Positions 15,502 through 25,115 of a stretch of 64,000 bases of DNA are shown piece after piece. The translations under genes were made by a program, and so were the position numbers. This stretch comes from Youngiibacter fragilis 232.1 (GTDB lineage: Bacteria > Bacillota > Clostridia > Clostridiales > Clostridiaceae), in contig NZ_AXUN02000231.1 in NCBI RefSeq assembly GCF_000495435.3, positions 1 to 64,000 on the forward strand, in the 5' to 3' direction. How positions within the stretch are numbered: position 1 is the first letter of the stretch; each line of letters begins with the position of its first letter. The notes beneath the pieces were generated by a model. That model did not search any database and was not told the DNA's origin. It saw only the letters and a list, made by a program, of their open reading frames with translations.

Positions 15502-16800
15502 ATGAACAAAAAGATCATCGCAGCATTTCTCGCAGCCAGTATGCTAGTCATCGCATCAGGATGCGGAGCTAAGGAGCCGACGACGCCAACTACTCCATCA
15601 GCTACCGCAGCACCAACGAAGCCTGCATCGACGATCCTCAAGGTTACCTACAGCGGAACACCTCAGGTTCATGAGAAGGAATACCTGATGAACTCATTCT
15701 TCAAGGGATTCGAGACAAAGTACAATGTCAAGGTGGAGGTTGATTTCGTAGCCCAGGCGGATGCAATTAAGAAGATCGAGTCAGAGCAGTCGACGAAGAA
15801 CATAGTGTCTGACATCATCTATGCTGACACCGCAAACATGGCTCCTTACGTCAATGGCGGATGGATGGAGGATATCACTTCAATCGTTGAAAAGACAGGG
15901 TCAACCTACACGAAGATGTTTGACGGATCCACTAACTCCGGCGGAAAAAGGTACTTCGCTCCGATGAGCTATGATGTCTACATCACTGTTGCCAATGTCA
16001 AGGCACTTGCTTATCTGCCAGCAGGACTTACCAAGGAAGATGTCGTGAAGGGCATAACCTGGGAGCAGTACGCTGATTGGGCAGTAGCGATAGCTAAGGG
16101 CGAGGGTGAAGGAAAGACGATGATGCCTGCAAACCTTACGGGATCGCAGCTCCTTTATCCAATGGGCGGAATGAGCCTTGCATACGGTGGAGCATTCCCA
16201 GAATTCACATCACAGGGCTTCAAGTCAGCGCTTGGGATCATAGCCAAGATTGCAGCCGCAAACGGATTCTATGCGGAGCAGGACCAATATACAGCACCTA
16301 CGGAACCGCTTAACAGCGGAGATGTCTGGCTTACCTTCGCTCACATGGGACCGGTAGGAGTAAGCTATTCGGCAGCACCAAACAACTTTGTCATAGGCGC
16401 GGCGCCAAAGGGCAGCAATGGTGCAGGATCAACGTCAGGAGCATGGTGCTATGGGATCCAGAAGGGAGCACCGCACATGGACCTCGCTGAGAAGTTCATA
16501 GCATATGTGGCAGATCCTCAGGTCAACTATGACTTCTGCTCCAACTACGGCGGATCGCTCAGCCCGATAGAAGAGGTTGGCGATATCCTTGAATCAAGCG
16601 ATGTTGTAATGAGGGCAGGAATTGAAATGCTCAAGACTACTACGGTAACCGGTGTTCCGGCAACAAAGTACACAGACTGGAATGCTGTGAAGCTCCTATA
16701 CGGGGATATCTATAATGGCATCCTGAAGAACAAGGCGGTTCCATCAGACGATTATCTCAAGGAGATGCAGACAAAGCTTGACGCATTGAAGAAACCATAA
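15502..16800 (+). CDS. ABC transporter sugar-binding lipoprotein
   Basis: 432-residue family 1 extracellular solute-binding protein. The signal peptide ends at the lipobox IASGC, followed by a Thr/Pro/Ala-rich linker (about 22-45) and a two-lobed binding domain of MalE type. AAAAGGAGCGG precedes the ATG. It delivers a glycoside to the two permeases encoded next. The operon context suggests a small glycoside such as a glycosylglycerate, but ligand residues cannot be read from sequence. A stable hairpin in the gap to the permease gene probably protects this mRNA segment and raises its level. Confidence 0.88.
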   Translation: MNKKIIAAFLAASMLVIASGCGAKEPTTPTTPSATAAPTKPASTILKVTYSGTPQVHEKEYLMNSFFKGFETKYNVKVEVDFVAQADAIKKIESEQSTKNIVSDIIYADTANMAPYVNGGWMEDITSIVEKTGSTYTKMFDGSTNSGGKRYFAPMSYDVYITVANVKALAYLPAGLTKEDVVKGITWEQYADWAVAIAKGEGEGKTMMPANLTGSQLLYPMGGMSLAYGGAFPEFTSQGFKSALGIIAKIAAANGFYAEQDQYTAPTEPLNSGDVWLTFAHMGPVGVSYSAAPNNFVIGAAPKGSNGAGSTSGAWCYGIQKGAPHMDLAEKFIAYVADPQVNYDFCSNYGGSLSPIEEVGDILESSDVVMRAGIEMLKTTTVTGVPATKYTDWNAVKLLYGDIYNGILKNKAVPSDDYLKEMQTKLDALKKP

Positions 16801-16828
16801 TTTGAACTTAAGAACAATGACCTTGGGA

Positions 16829-16852
16829 GAAGGGGGACATCTGTCCTCCTTC
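16829..16852 (+). promoter_or_regulatory. mRNA hairpin between binding-protein and permease genes
   Basis: Eleven-base arms (16829-16839 and 16842-16852) with one G-U pair and almost no loop. No T-run follows, so it is more likely a stabiliser or partial terminator of the malE-malF kind than a full stop. Confidence 0.6.
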
Positions 16853-16877
16853 ACTCATCAAGAATGGAGGAATCCAA

Positions 16878-17810
16878 GTGGGAAACAGGCTTGACACGAA
16901 ACAGGATAAAGGTCCGGGGCAGATTCAGGTCAAACGGCTCATAAGCAAGGATACAATGCCATATCTGCTCCTCCTTCCCGTTTTTATCTACTACGCGGTA
17001 TTCTGGCTCCTGCCTGTGGCATCAGGTGTGAATGAGGTATTCACAGGACTTGACGGGAGATTCACGCTTTTTGGCAACTTCAGGCTAATGCTTGAATCAG
17101 ACCTGTTCGACCGGGCTGTCATGAATACTGCATTGTTCGCTGCGATATCAGTAGTCATACAGTATTTCATCGCATTGACCCTTGCAGTGCTGCTCTCCAG
17201 GAAATTCAAGGGATCAAAGCTCCTGATGTTTGTTACCATGATCCCCATGGCCATTACGCCTACCGCTGTCGCCATAATCTGGAAGACCGGACTGGTAAGG
17301 GACGGGTGGCTGAACACAATGCTTGTAGGACTTAATATCATCGACAAGCCTTTCGTATTCATGAACCTTGAAGGACTTTCCATGCTGCTCCTCATTATCC
17401 TGATTGACACATGGACCGTGACTCCATCGGTAATGATAATCCTCATAGCAGGTCTGCAGGGTGTGCAGAAGGAGCTGAAGGAAGCTGCCTACCTGTTCGG
17501 GGCAAACAAATGGAGGATCCTCATGGACATAGTGATCCCCATACTCAAGCCTTCGATAATTACGTCTGTAATCATGAGGCTGATCGCTGCGATCCAGGTC
17601 TGGGCAATTGCCGTAATGGTGCTCGGATACAGCAAGGTTCCTTTCCTTGTCGAGAGGATCGCCTTCTTTGTTGATGTCGTACCTGGAATTGACACAAGCG
17701 GCAAAATAGCGTTCACACTGTCGTTTACGACTACTATAATCGTACTTCTTGCCACCGTCATTTTCCTTAAGGTATCAAAGAGCAGCAATGCAGCAGGAGG
17801 TGGCAGGTAA
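16878..17810 (+). CDS. ABC sugar permease, MalF type
   Basis: 310-residue permease with six hydrophobic helices. It begins at GTG 16878, seven bases after GGAGG. The cytoplasmic EAA loop is seen in KELKEAAYLFGANKWRIL, which docks the ATPase. The short cytoplasmic N-terminus before the first helix is typical of the MalF-like partner in carbohydrate uptake class 1 systems. Its stop overlaps the ATG of the next gene by one base, so both permeases are made in equal amounts. Confidence 0.87.
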   Translation: MGNRLDTKQDKGPGQIQVKRLISKDTMPYLLLLPVFIYYAVFWLLPVASGVNEVFTGLDGRFTLFGNFRLMLESDLFDRAVMNTALFAAISVVIQYFIALTLAVLLSRKFKGSKLLMFVTMIPMAITPTAVAIIWKTGLVRDGWLNTMLVGLNIIDKPFVFMNLEGLSMLLLIILIDTWTVTPSVMIILIAGLQGVQKELKEAAYLFGANKWRILMDIVIPILKPSIITSVIMRLIAAIQVWAIAVMVLGYSKVPFLVERIAFFVDVVPGIDTSGKIAFTLSFTTTIIVLLATVIFLKVSKSSNAAGGGR

Positions 17811-18850
17811 TGGACAGGCTGAATATAGTACAGAAAACAGTGATGAGCATAATACTTGCAGCAGCAGTGATGACCATAATAATTCCGCTTGTATTCTTCA
17901 CTACAGTATCATTTTCAAATGCAGTTGAAATGTCACAGTTTCCCAAGAAGCTGTTTCCGGACTTCAGCGTCACTGTGAAGATAGTGCCGAATGACCTTGG
18001 TGAATATGAGCTCTTCTATGACAGTGGTGATGGATATACTTCGATAATAACAAGTAAAAATGCCGTAAAGCTTGAAAACCATTTTGCACGGCAGTATGGA
18101 GTAACCATAGAGGGTGAAAAGCTCCTTGAAGATTTTTCACAGACTCTTGAAAAGGGACCCATGGAATTCACATACAGGAAGGACGTATTCAACAATTTCA
18201 AGCAGTTCTTCAGGATAGTGCCAAATGCAAGCTCAGCGCTTAAGAACAGCATCCTTGTCTCCCTTTATACGATCATCATTTCATTATCCATAGGAAGCCT
18301 TGCAGGATATGGAATAGCGAGGTACAACTTCAGGTTCAAGAAGGAGATCAATGTATCGCTCCTCATCGTAAGGATGTTCCCCATGGTAGGGATAAGCATT
18401 CCGATGGCGCTTCTGCTTATACGGTTCGGGTTGTTCGATACCCTTATCGGACTGGCATTCCTCTACTCTGTTCCCAACATAGCTCTCACAGCATGGATCA
18501 CAGGCAGCATTTTCATAGGGATCAACAGGGAGCTTGAAGAGGCTTCAATGGTGTTCGGTGCCAACGGGATCCAGACCTTCATGAAGATCACGCTTCCATT
18601 GGCATTCCCTGCACTTGCAGCAAGCTCGATGTACTCATTCCTGACTGCATGGAATGACACTATTTCGGCCCTTATACTGACTGACAAGAACCAGACACTG
18701 GCTCTTGTCGTATACAAGGCGATAGGGACAACCTCAAGCGGCATACAGTACGCAGCAGCAGGAAGCATCGTTCTTATTCTGCCTGCACTGGTGTTCACGT
18801 TCATAATAAGACGCTACATCGGCCAGATGTGGGGCGGCGTAGAGCTATAG
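17810..18850 (+). CDS. ABC sugar permease, MalG type, with enlarged first outer loop
   Basis: 346-residue permease. Helix 1 (about 12-34) is followed by an unusually long hydrophilic stretch to about residue 140 before the remaining five helices, roughly 100 residues more than a minimal MalG-type protein. The EAA loop RELEEASMVFGANGIQTF is intact. The outer insertion would face the binding protein and could form part of the docking or substrate path. It has GGAGGTGG upstream inside the previous gene. Confidence 0.85.
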   Translation: MDRLNIVQKTVMSIILAAAVMTIIIPLVFFTTVSFSNAVEMSQFPKKLFPDFSVTVKIVPNDLGEYELFYDSGDGYTSIITSKNAVKLENHFARQYGVTIEGEKLLEDFSQTLEKGPMEFTYRKDVFNNFKQFFRIVPNASSALKNSILVSLYTIIISLSIGSLAGYGIARYNFRFKKEINVSLLIVRMFPMVGISIPMALLLIRFGLFDTLIGLAFLYSVPNIALTAWITGSIFIGINRELEEASMVFGANGIQTFMKITLPLAFPALAASSMYSFLTAWNDTISALILTDKNQTLALVVYKAIGTTSSGIQYAAAGSIVLILPALVFTFIIRRYIGQMWGGVEL

Positions 18851-18861
18851 GAGGAGTAGAT

Positions 18862-19971
18862 ATGAGTTATCTGGATATAAGGAACCTTAAGAAGAGGTAC
18901 ACAAAAAACGGACCTCTTGTAATAGACGATGTCAACCTTTCGGTGGACAAGGGGGAATTCATAGTATTCCTGGGTCCGTCTGGCTGCGGCAAGACGACCA
19001 TAATAAGGATGATAGCCGGTCTTGAAGATGTGACATCCGGGGAAATAATGATTGAAGGGGAAAATATAGTAGGAAAGCAGCCGAAGGACAGGGGAGTATC
19101 CATGATATTCCAAAGCTACGCCATCTGGCCGCATATGACGGTATTTGACAATATCGCGTATCCCCTCAAGCTGCAGAAGGTAGGAAAGGATGAGGTCGAG
19201 CGCAGGGTAAGGAGCGTTGCCCAGGCAACTGACATAACAGGGATGCTTGACAGGTATCCTGCCCAGATGTCAGGTGGCCAGAGACAAAGGGTGGCAGTAT
19301 CAAGGGCGATAGTAGTGGAACCAAAGATATTCCTCATGGACGAACCGCTTTCTAACCTTGATGCCAAGCTCAGGGTCTCCATGAGGACCGAGCTTAAGAA
19401 CATACACGAGAAGCAGCACTCGACAAGCATATTTGTAACCCATGACCAGTCAGAGGCAATGAGCATGGCGGACAGGATCGTCGTCATATACAAGGGCAGG
19501 ATAGAACAGATAGGTACTCCAATGGAGGTCTATATGGACAGCGCCACAAAGTTCGTTGCAGAGTTCATTGGGACCCCACCGACAAACTTCTTCGATGTCA
19601 CGATCAGGGAGATTGGCGGCAGGCTGAAGGCTGTGAACAATTCATTTGAATTCAATGTCCCTGATGAGCTTGAAGAAGCACTTAAGCCTTATGAGGATAA
19701 AGAAGTAGACATGGGTATCAGGCCTGAATTCATAGGTCTTTCTCCAGAGCTTGAGAGGACTGAGTGGCATCTGAGCGATACGGTCATAAGCTTTGTGGAA
19801 CCCCAGGGATCCCATTCCATACTTATCACGAGGATCGGAGAGACCGAGGTAAAGATACATACTACCTCGCATATGTACATAAAACCGAGTACAACTGCAG
19901 CGTTGAATGTTGAACCTGACAAGGTGATGTTCTTCGACAGAGAGACTACAAAGAGGATCAGAAAACCATAG
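18862..19971 (+). CDS. ABC sugar transporter ATP-binding protein (UgpC/MsmK type)
   Basis: 369 residues. Walker A GPSGCGKTT, Q-loop near IFQSYAIWP, signature MSGGQRQR, Walker B IFLMDEPLSNLDAKLR and switch histidine in FVTHDQSEAM are all present, followed by the C-terminal OB-fold regulatory domain found in carbohydrate importers. ATG 18862 lies just after GGAGGAG; an earlier in-frame ATG at 18829 lies inside the permease gene. Having its own ATPase means the importer is complete within the operon. Confidence 0.9.
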   Translation: MSYLDIRNLKKRYTKNGPLVIDDVNLSVDKGEFIVFLGPSGCGKTTIIRMIAGLEDVTSGEIMIEGENIVGKQPKDRGVSMIFQSYAIWPHMTVFDNIAYPLKLQKVGKDEVERRVRSVAQATDITGMLDRYPAQMSGGQRQRVAVSRAIVVEPKIFLMDEPLSNLDAKLRVSMRTELKNIHEKQHSTSIFVTHDQSEAMSMADRIVVIYKGRIEQIGTPMEVYMDSATKFVAEFIGTPPTNFFDVTIREIGGRLKAVNNSFEFNVPDELEEALKPYEDKEVDMGIRPEFIGLSPELERTEWHLSDTVISFVEPQGSHSILITRIGETEVKIHTTSHMYIKPSTTAALNVEPDKVMFFDRETTKRIRKP

Positions 19972-20018
19972 AGGCAGCGAATGACAAGATGATCCGCCTA
20001 AGATATCGGAGGGTAAAG

Positions 20019-21707
20019 ATGAGTGTAAAACAAAGGCTTGAATTCCTCTATCCCGGAAAAGCTGAAGAAATATATCCAAGGATCCTGAATCTTATAAAAA
20101 GCTACGAAAATTGTGAGGCAAGAAGTTATCCCTGGGTAGGCAAGGAAGATGTGGTCCTTATTACCTACGGGGATGCCATAAGAAGAAAAGGTGAAGCTCC
20201 ACTGAGGACTCTGCTGGAGTTCATGGATGAGGTGCTTGAAGGATCTGTGAATACAGTCCATATCCTTCCCATGTTTCCCTATACCTCTGATGATGGTTTT
20301 TCGGTTTCGGATTTCAAGGTGATCGATCCTGAGCTTGGAAGCTGGGATGACATAAGTGCGCTTGATGAAAAATATAACCTTATGTTTGATGCGGTCATTA
20401 ACCATGCATCTGTTTCAAGCGACTATTTCAAGGAATTCATCAAGGGTACGGAGAAGTACAGGGATTTTTTCCTGACCGGGGATCCTAATGAAGACTACAG
20501 CATGGTGACCAGACCCAGGACACATCCGCTTCTGACAAGATTCGAATCAGAAGTCGGCACAAAATATGTCTGGACCACTTTCAGCGAGGACCAGGCGGAC
20601 TTCAACTTCAAGGATCCGGAGGTCCTTGTTGAGATTCTTGGGATCCTTCTTCTGTATGCTTCCAGGGGAGCAAGGTTTATACGGTTCGACGCCATTGGCT
20701 TCGCATGGAAGGAAGCAAAAACCACATGCATGCATCTGCCGCAGACCCATGAGCTGGTGAAGCTCATGAGGGAGGTCATTGAGGAATGCTTCAGGGGAGT
20801 TTCCATAATCACTGAAACGAACGTACCACACAAGGATAACATCAGCTATTTTGGAAACGGACACGACGAGGCAGGACTTGTATACCAGTTCCCGCTTCCA
20901 CCTTTGACACTGCATGCATACCTGACAGGAAATGCATCTAAGCTATTGAAGTGGGCTGATTCTCTGGAACCGACGACGGAAGATACGACATTCTTCAATT
21001 TCCTTGCATCCCACGATGGAATTGGTGTAAGGCCTGTAGAAGGGATACTTGAGAAGGAAGAGGTTCAATCAATGATTGACGAGGTTCAGAAAAGGGGAGG
21101 ACAGATAGGGTGGAGGACTCTTCCTGATGGTTCTCAGACCGCCTATGAGCTGAACATCAATTACCTTGATGCCGTAGCGGGTGATGAGTCTGATTTGGAG
21201 ACCATGGCACGGAAGTTCATGGGGTCACAGTGCATACTTCTTTCATTTGTTGGAATGCCAGCAATCTATTACCACAGCATCCTTGGCTCCAGGAACTCAT
21301 ACAGGGACTTCGAGGAGTCTGGGATCAAGAGGAGGATCAACAGGGCAAAGCTGGATTTCGATTTGCTTAATAAGGAGCTTGAAGACAAGACTTCCCTAAG
21401 AAGAGCTGTACTGGACAGCTATAAGAAACTTATAGCAATAAGGAAGGTGCAGCCGGCTTTCGATCCAAACAGTTCGCAGAGGGTTCTGTTCCTCGATGAC
21501 AGGGTGTTTGCACTGATCAGGGGAGATAAGGACAGTATTCTGGTACTCGTGAATATTTCAAAGGATGAGATGGTTCTGAAGACTGATTATTCAGGTACCG
21601 ACCTGGTCGATGGATCGGGGATAGATGGAAGCATAAGGCTTTCACCGTACCAGTACAGATGGATAAGACTCAGAGAACCGGTAAGAATGGTTCATACGGA
21701 GGCATGA
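20019..21707 (+). CDS. GH13_18 glycoside phosphorylase (sucrose / glucosylglycerate phosphorylase-like)
   Basis: 562-residue cytoplasmic enzyme. The GH13 catalytic set is intact: nucleophile Asp224 in RFIRFDAIGF, acid/base Glu266 in SIITETNVPH, and transition-state Asp333 in ASHDGIGVRP. These wordings are those of subfamily 18, whose members split sucrose, sucrose 6'-phosphate, glucosylglycerol or glucosylglycerate with phosphate to give alpha-glucose 1-phosphate. ATG 20019 follows GGAGGG. E. coli YcjM, a glucosylglycerate phosphorylase, sits in a cluster with a similar importer and the same dehydrogenase/epimerase triad found further downstream here, so glucosylglycerate or a related 2-O-glucoside is the favoured substrate. 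Specificity is inferred. Confidence 0.82.
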   Translation: MSVKQRLEFLYPGKAEEIYPRILNLIKSYENCEARSYPWVGKEDVVLITYGDAIRRKGEAPLRTLLEFMDEVLEGSVNTVHILPMFPYTSDDGFSVSDFKVIDPELGSWDDISALDEKYNLMFDAVINHASVSSDYFKEFIKGTEKYRDFFLTGDPNEDYSMVTRPRTHPLLTRFESEVGTKYVWTTFSEDQADFNFKDPEVLVEILGILLLYASRGARFIRFDAIGFAWKEAKTTCMHLPQTHELVKLMREVIEECFRGVSIITETNVPHKDNISYFGNGHDEAGLVYQFPLPPLTLHAYLTGNASKLLKWADSLEPTTEDTTFFNFLASHDGIGVRPVEGILEKEEVQSMIDEVQKRGGQIGWRTLPDGSQTAYELNINYLDAVAGDESDLETMARKFMGSQCILLSFVGMPAIYYHSILGSRNSYRDFEESGIKRRINRAKLDFDLLNKELEDKTSLRRAVLDSYKKLIAIRKVQPAFDPNSSQRVLFLDDRVFALIRGDKDSILVLVNISKDEMVLKTDYSGTDLVDGSGIDGSIRLSPYQYRWIRLREPVRMVHTEA

Positions 21708-23368
21708 TGGAAAGAGATTACGCATTTTTGGAAAATCTGCAAAGGGGCATGTACTTTGACAAGAAGTCATACTCTGACACTGAACTATACGCATTTGATG
21801 AAGTGAAGGCATATTTGCCCGAACCTATCCTTCCGGGCAGGGAGGAATGGACCGCCTGCTATTGGTATGCGCTCAAAATACTATTCACAAATCAGCACGT
21901 TCCGGCAAAAGGAAGCGGGTATGTCAGCAATTTTGTGGATGCGGCCTTCAATGAGAACATATTCCTTTGGGACACCGCCTTCATGACAATGTTCTGCAAC
22001 CTGCTGCATCCCTATGTGCCTGGCATAAGGTCCCTGGATAACTTCTATTCCAGGCAGTTCGATGACGGGGAAATACCAAGGGAGATGGTGAGGGATACAG
22101 GGAAGGATTTCCTTGTATGGGTAAATGCCTATGACAAGCCACTCTATTCATATTTCCACAACCATTACGGCCACAGAAGGCTGAAGGGTCAGGCACCTGT
22201 ACCCTATGAGGAGATGTACAAACCGGATATGGGAAGGGTAATAGAGAAGAACCCATACCTGACCCTGGATAACCTTAACCATCCGATACTAGCTATGGCC
22301 GAATGGGAGAGTTATTGCCACACGAAGGAGATTGACAGGCTTAAGCTTGTGCTTGAACCTCTTTCCAGGTATTATGCAGCCCTTAAGTACCACCTGAGAC
22401 ATGCGAACGGACTATACGTGACAGACTGGGCAAGCATGGACAATTCCCCAAGGAACAGGTACCTTGGCCTCGCCATAGACACCAGCTGTGAAATGGTGCT
22501 TTTTGCAAGGAACATCCTGGACATCTTATCTGAACTTGAGAAGCACGGCATGATCGACCCTGATGAGGCAAGGAAGGCAGAGCTTAGGGAAGACATCAGT
22601 ATACTGTCAGAACGGATAAACAGCCTGATGTGGAACAACGAGGACGGCTTCTATTATGACCTGACATTTGAAGGCAAACAGACTGGCATGAAGACAATCG
22701 CGGCATACTGGGCTCTTGTGTCAGGAGTTGCCGACAAAAGGCAGGCGAGACTCCTCGCTGAATGGCTGAATGACAGGGATACCTTCAACAGGCCCCATCG
22801 GGTTCCGGTGCTTGCTGCAAATGAGGAAGGATATGACCCTGAAGGAGGCTATTGGAAAGGATCCGTCTGGGCTCCAACAAACACCATGGTGGTCCTCGGG
22901 CTTGAAAGGAACGGATATCATGACCTTGCCAGGGAGATCGGGCTGAACCACCTTGATGCGGTATCGAAGGTCTTCACACAAACCGGAACCATATGGGAGA
23001 ACTATCCTGCGGATTCAATAACCAGCGGAAACTCAGACAAGAGGGACTTTGTGGGCTGGTCAGGAATGGGGCCGATAATGTTCCTAATGAGGTATGGGAT
23101 TGGCCTTAGGACTGACGTCGAAAGAAACCTCCTCATATGGGACATCAGCAGCGACCTAATAAAGGAGGGGCAGGTTGGATGCAGGAACTATTGGTTCTTC
23201 GGCATTGCAGCTGATTTCATGGCAGACATGAATGGCGGCAGTCTTAGGATTGATGTCAGGACAGAGAAAGCATTTGACCTGGAAATCAGGTTCAGGGGAA
23301 CAAGAAGACAGTTCCGCATAGATGGAAGATTCAATGCAGTCATCGGTGAAGAAGATGAGCAGCTATGA
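21707..23368 (+). CDS. GH63-type glycoside hydrolase (mannosyl/glucosylglycerate hydrolase-like)
   Basis: 553 residues with an (alpha/alpha)6 barrel. Marks include WDTAFMTMF, WASMDNSPRN with Asp245 as the likely acid, GYWKGSVWAPTN, and TIWENYPADS with Glu431 as the likely base. These fit GH63 enzymes of the mannosylglycerate/glucosylglycerate hydrolase group and, more distantly, GH37 trehalases. No signal peptide, so it acts on imported sugar. ATG 21704 and ATG 21707 are adjacent; the second has better spacing from GGAGG. The gene overlaps the GH13_18 stop, giving coupled translation of a phosphorylase and a hydrolase that could share one class of substrate. Confidence 0.75.
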   Translation: MERDYAFLENLQRGMYFDKKSYSDTELYAFDEVKAYLPEPILPGREEWTACYWYALKILFTNQHVPAKGSGYVSNFVDAAFNENIFLWDTAFMTMFCNLLHPYVPGIRSLDNFYSRQFDDGEIPREMVRDTGKDFLVWVNAYDKPLYSYFHNHYGHRRLKGQAPVPYEEMYKPDMGRVIEKNPYLTLDNLNHPILAMAEWESYCHTKEIDRLKLVLEPLSRYYAALKYHLRHANGLYVTDWASMDNSPRNRYLGLAIDTSCEMVLFARNILDILSELEKHGMIDPDEARKAELREDISILSERINSLMWNNEDGFYYDLTFEGKQTGMKTIAAYWALVSGVADKRQARLLAEWLNDRDTFNRPHRVPVLAANEEGYDPEGGYWKGSVWAPTNTMVVLGLERNGYHDLAREIGLNHLDAVSKVFTQTGTIWENYPADSITSGNSDKRDFVGWSGMGPIMFLMRYGIGLRTDVERNLLIWDISSDLIKEGQVGCRNYWFFGIAADFMADMNGGSLRIDVRTEKAFDLEIRFRGTRRQFRIDGRFNAVIGEEDEQL

Positions 23369-25115
23369 CAGGTACCCGAAGACAAGGATAGACTTTGAAG
23401 GTGAAGCGGCCTGGAAGGGATACGGCAGGATAGGCGAGATACTAAGGGACCGTTCAAGGTCCCTTCTTGAGACCAGGGAAAGGGTGGTAGCAGCGATAGA
23501 CTGCTATCCCGGAATGAATTATGGGGAGCTGGAACAGGAGCTCATTAAAAGGCTTGACCCAAGCCTTTCCATATTCACTGATGAGGAGATATTCCTTAGC
23601 AAGGAAGCGGTCACATCAAGGGTCATCGGAAGGCTCACGGACGACCGTGTATTCGGGCAGATGTGCCTTGAAACCTATGGTGACCTGGTGGATGAGGAGA
23701 AGCTGAAATCAGCTGCCCGGCTTGTCAGCTCAGCAAAGGGGCTTGTCATAGTCTACGGGGCTGCAGCAAACCTGATCGTCAAACCTGACATCCACATATA
23801 TGCTGACCTTGCCAGATGGGAGATCCAGGGCAGGCTGAGGAGAAATGAGACAGGCAGCTGGAAGAGCTCGGTCTCTTTTGATGACATCCTTCAAAGGTAC
23901 AAGTGGGGTTACTTCTTCGAGTGGAGAGTGGCAGACAGGCACAAGAGAAGGCATTTTTCTGATTTTGATTTTGTGCTCGATACCAACAGGAAAGGAAGCC
24001 CTGTCATGATAACGGGCGATGCGTTCAGGTACTCTCTGTCACATCTCTCTAAAAGACCGTTCAGGCTGGTTCCTTTCTTTGATCCTGGAGTGTGGGGCGG
24101 CCAGTGGATGAAGAAGGTATTGGGACTTGATGAAGGTGAGCCAAACTATGCATGGTGCTTTGACTGCGTGCCTGAAGAGAATTCCATGCTCCTTGATCTT
24201 GGGGGAACAGTCATCGAGCTTCCGGCAATGGACCTGGTGCTCTATGAGCCCATTAAGCTCCTTGGTGAAAGGGTAGCTGCAAGGTTCGGGCATGAATTCC
24301 CTATAAGGTTTGATTTCCTTGACACCATGGACGGACAGAATCTCAGCCTTCAGGTGCACCCGACCGTGGAATACATACAGGATAAGTTCGGGATGCACTA
24401 TACACAGGAAGAGTCCTACTATATCCTTGACGCATACGAGGACAGGGATCCCTTGGTTTACCTGGGGGTCAAGACCGGAACCGATAAGGATGAATTCTTC
24501 AGTGAACTTGAAAAGGCGCAGGCAGGAGGTCATGATTTCATGGCTGATAAGTATGCAAATACGATCAGGGTCAAAAAGCACGATCATCTTCTCATACCGC
24601 CGGGAACGGTGCATTGCTCTGGAAGAGATACCATGGTCCTTGAAATATCTTCCACCCCATTCATATTCACGTTCAAGCTCTGGGACTGGGGGCGACTGGG
24701 TACTGACGGCAAGCCAAGGCCGATAAACATCGGTCATGGCAGAGAGGTAGTGAAGATGGAAAGGGATACTGAATGGGTGGAAAGGAACCTGGTCAACAGG
24801 GTGACATCGCTGCATGAGGAGGAAGGCTGGAGGAGCGAGAGGACAGGGCTGCATGAACTCCAGTTCATAGAGACTGTAAGGGACTGGTTCAGTAAGCCGG
24901 TAAGGCATGATACGGAGGGAAGCGTGAATGTCCTTAACCTCGTAGAGGGAGAAGAGGCGATAGTTGAATCGCCGGATGGAAGCTTCGAGCCTCTGGTTGT
25001 ACATTATGCGGAAACCTTTGTGATTCCTGAATCGGCGGGTAAGTATGTAATCAGACCGTATGGGGCATCAGAAGGCAGGGAAATCGCAACGATAAAGGCA
25101 AGGGTAAGATTATGA
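23355..25115 (+). CDS. Class I mannose-6-phosphate isomerase with large N-terminal extension
   Basis: 586 residues, nearly twice a normal bacterial ManA. The C-terminal half (about 240-586) is the cupin isomerase: zinc ligands in QVHP (Gln333, His335), EES (Glu353) and GTVHC (His420), and a late W-R-G-like segment. Residues 1-235 form a separate domain with VIVYGAAANLI and YADLARWEIQ; I cannot place it firmly, though it looks like a nucleotide- or phosphate-binding alpha/beta domain without a working P-loop. It overlaps its neighbour genes on both sides. It would convert mannose 6-phosphate (or a similar aldose phosphate) made by the next gene's kinase into fructose 6-phosphate. Confidence 0.75.
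   Translation: MSSYDRYPKTRIDFEGEAAWKGYGRIGEILRDRSRSLLETRERVVAAIDCYPGMNYGELEQELIKRLDPSLSIFTDEEIFLSKEAVTSRVIGRLTDDRVFGQMCLETYGDLVDEEKLKSAARLVSSAKGLVIVYGAAANLIVKPDIHIYADLARWEIQGRLRRNETGSWKSSVSFDDILQRYKWGYFFEWRVADRHKRRHFSDFDFVLDTNRKGSPVMITGDAFRYSLSHLSKRPFRLVPFFDPGVWGGQWMKKVLGLDEGEPNYAWCFDCVPEENSMLLDLGGTVIELPAMDLVLYEPIKLLGERVAARFGHEFPIRFDFLDTMDGQNLSLQVHPTVEYIQDKFGMHYTQEESYYILDAYEDRDPLVYLGVKTGTDKDEFFSELEKAQAGGHDFMADKYANTIRVKKHDHLLIPPGTVHCSGRDTMVLEISSTPFIFTFKLWDWGRLGTDGKPRPINIGHGREVVKMERDTEWVERNLVNRVTSLHEEEGWRSERTGLHELQFIETVRDWFSKPVRHDTEGSVNVLNLVEGEEAIVESPDGSFEPLVVHYAETFVIPESAGKYVIRPYGASEGREIATIKARVRL

Noticed and set aside
15390-15572. Open frame in the leader of the binding-protein gene
   Set aside because: Runs out of frame across the true start of the lipoprotein gene and lacks a ribosome site; the region is better read as operator and leader.
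24039-25004. 321-residue open frame on the minus strand inside the isomerase gene
   Set aside because: Cysteine- and histidine-rich sequence with no family pattern, no ribosome site, and fully antisense to a well-supported gene; a by-product of codon bias.
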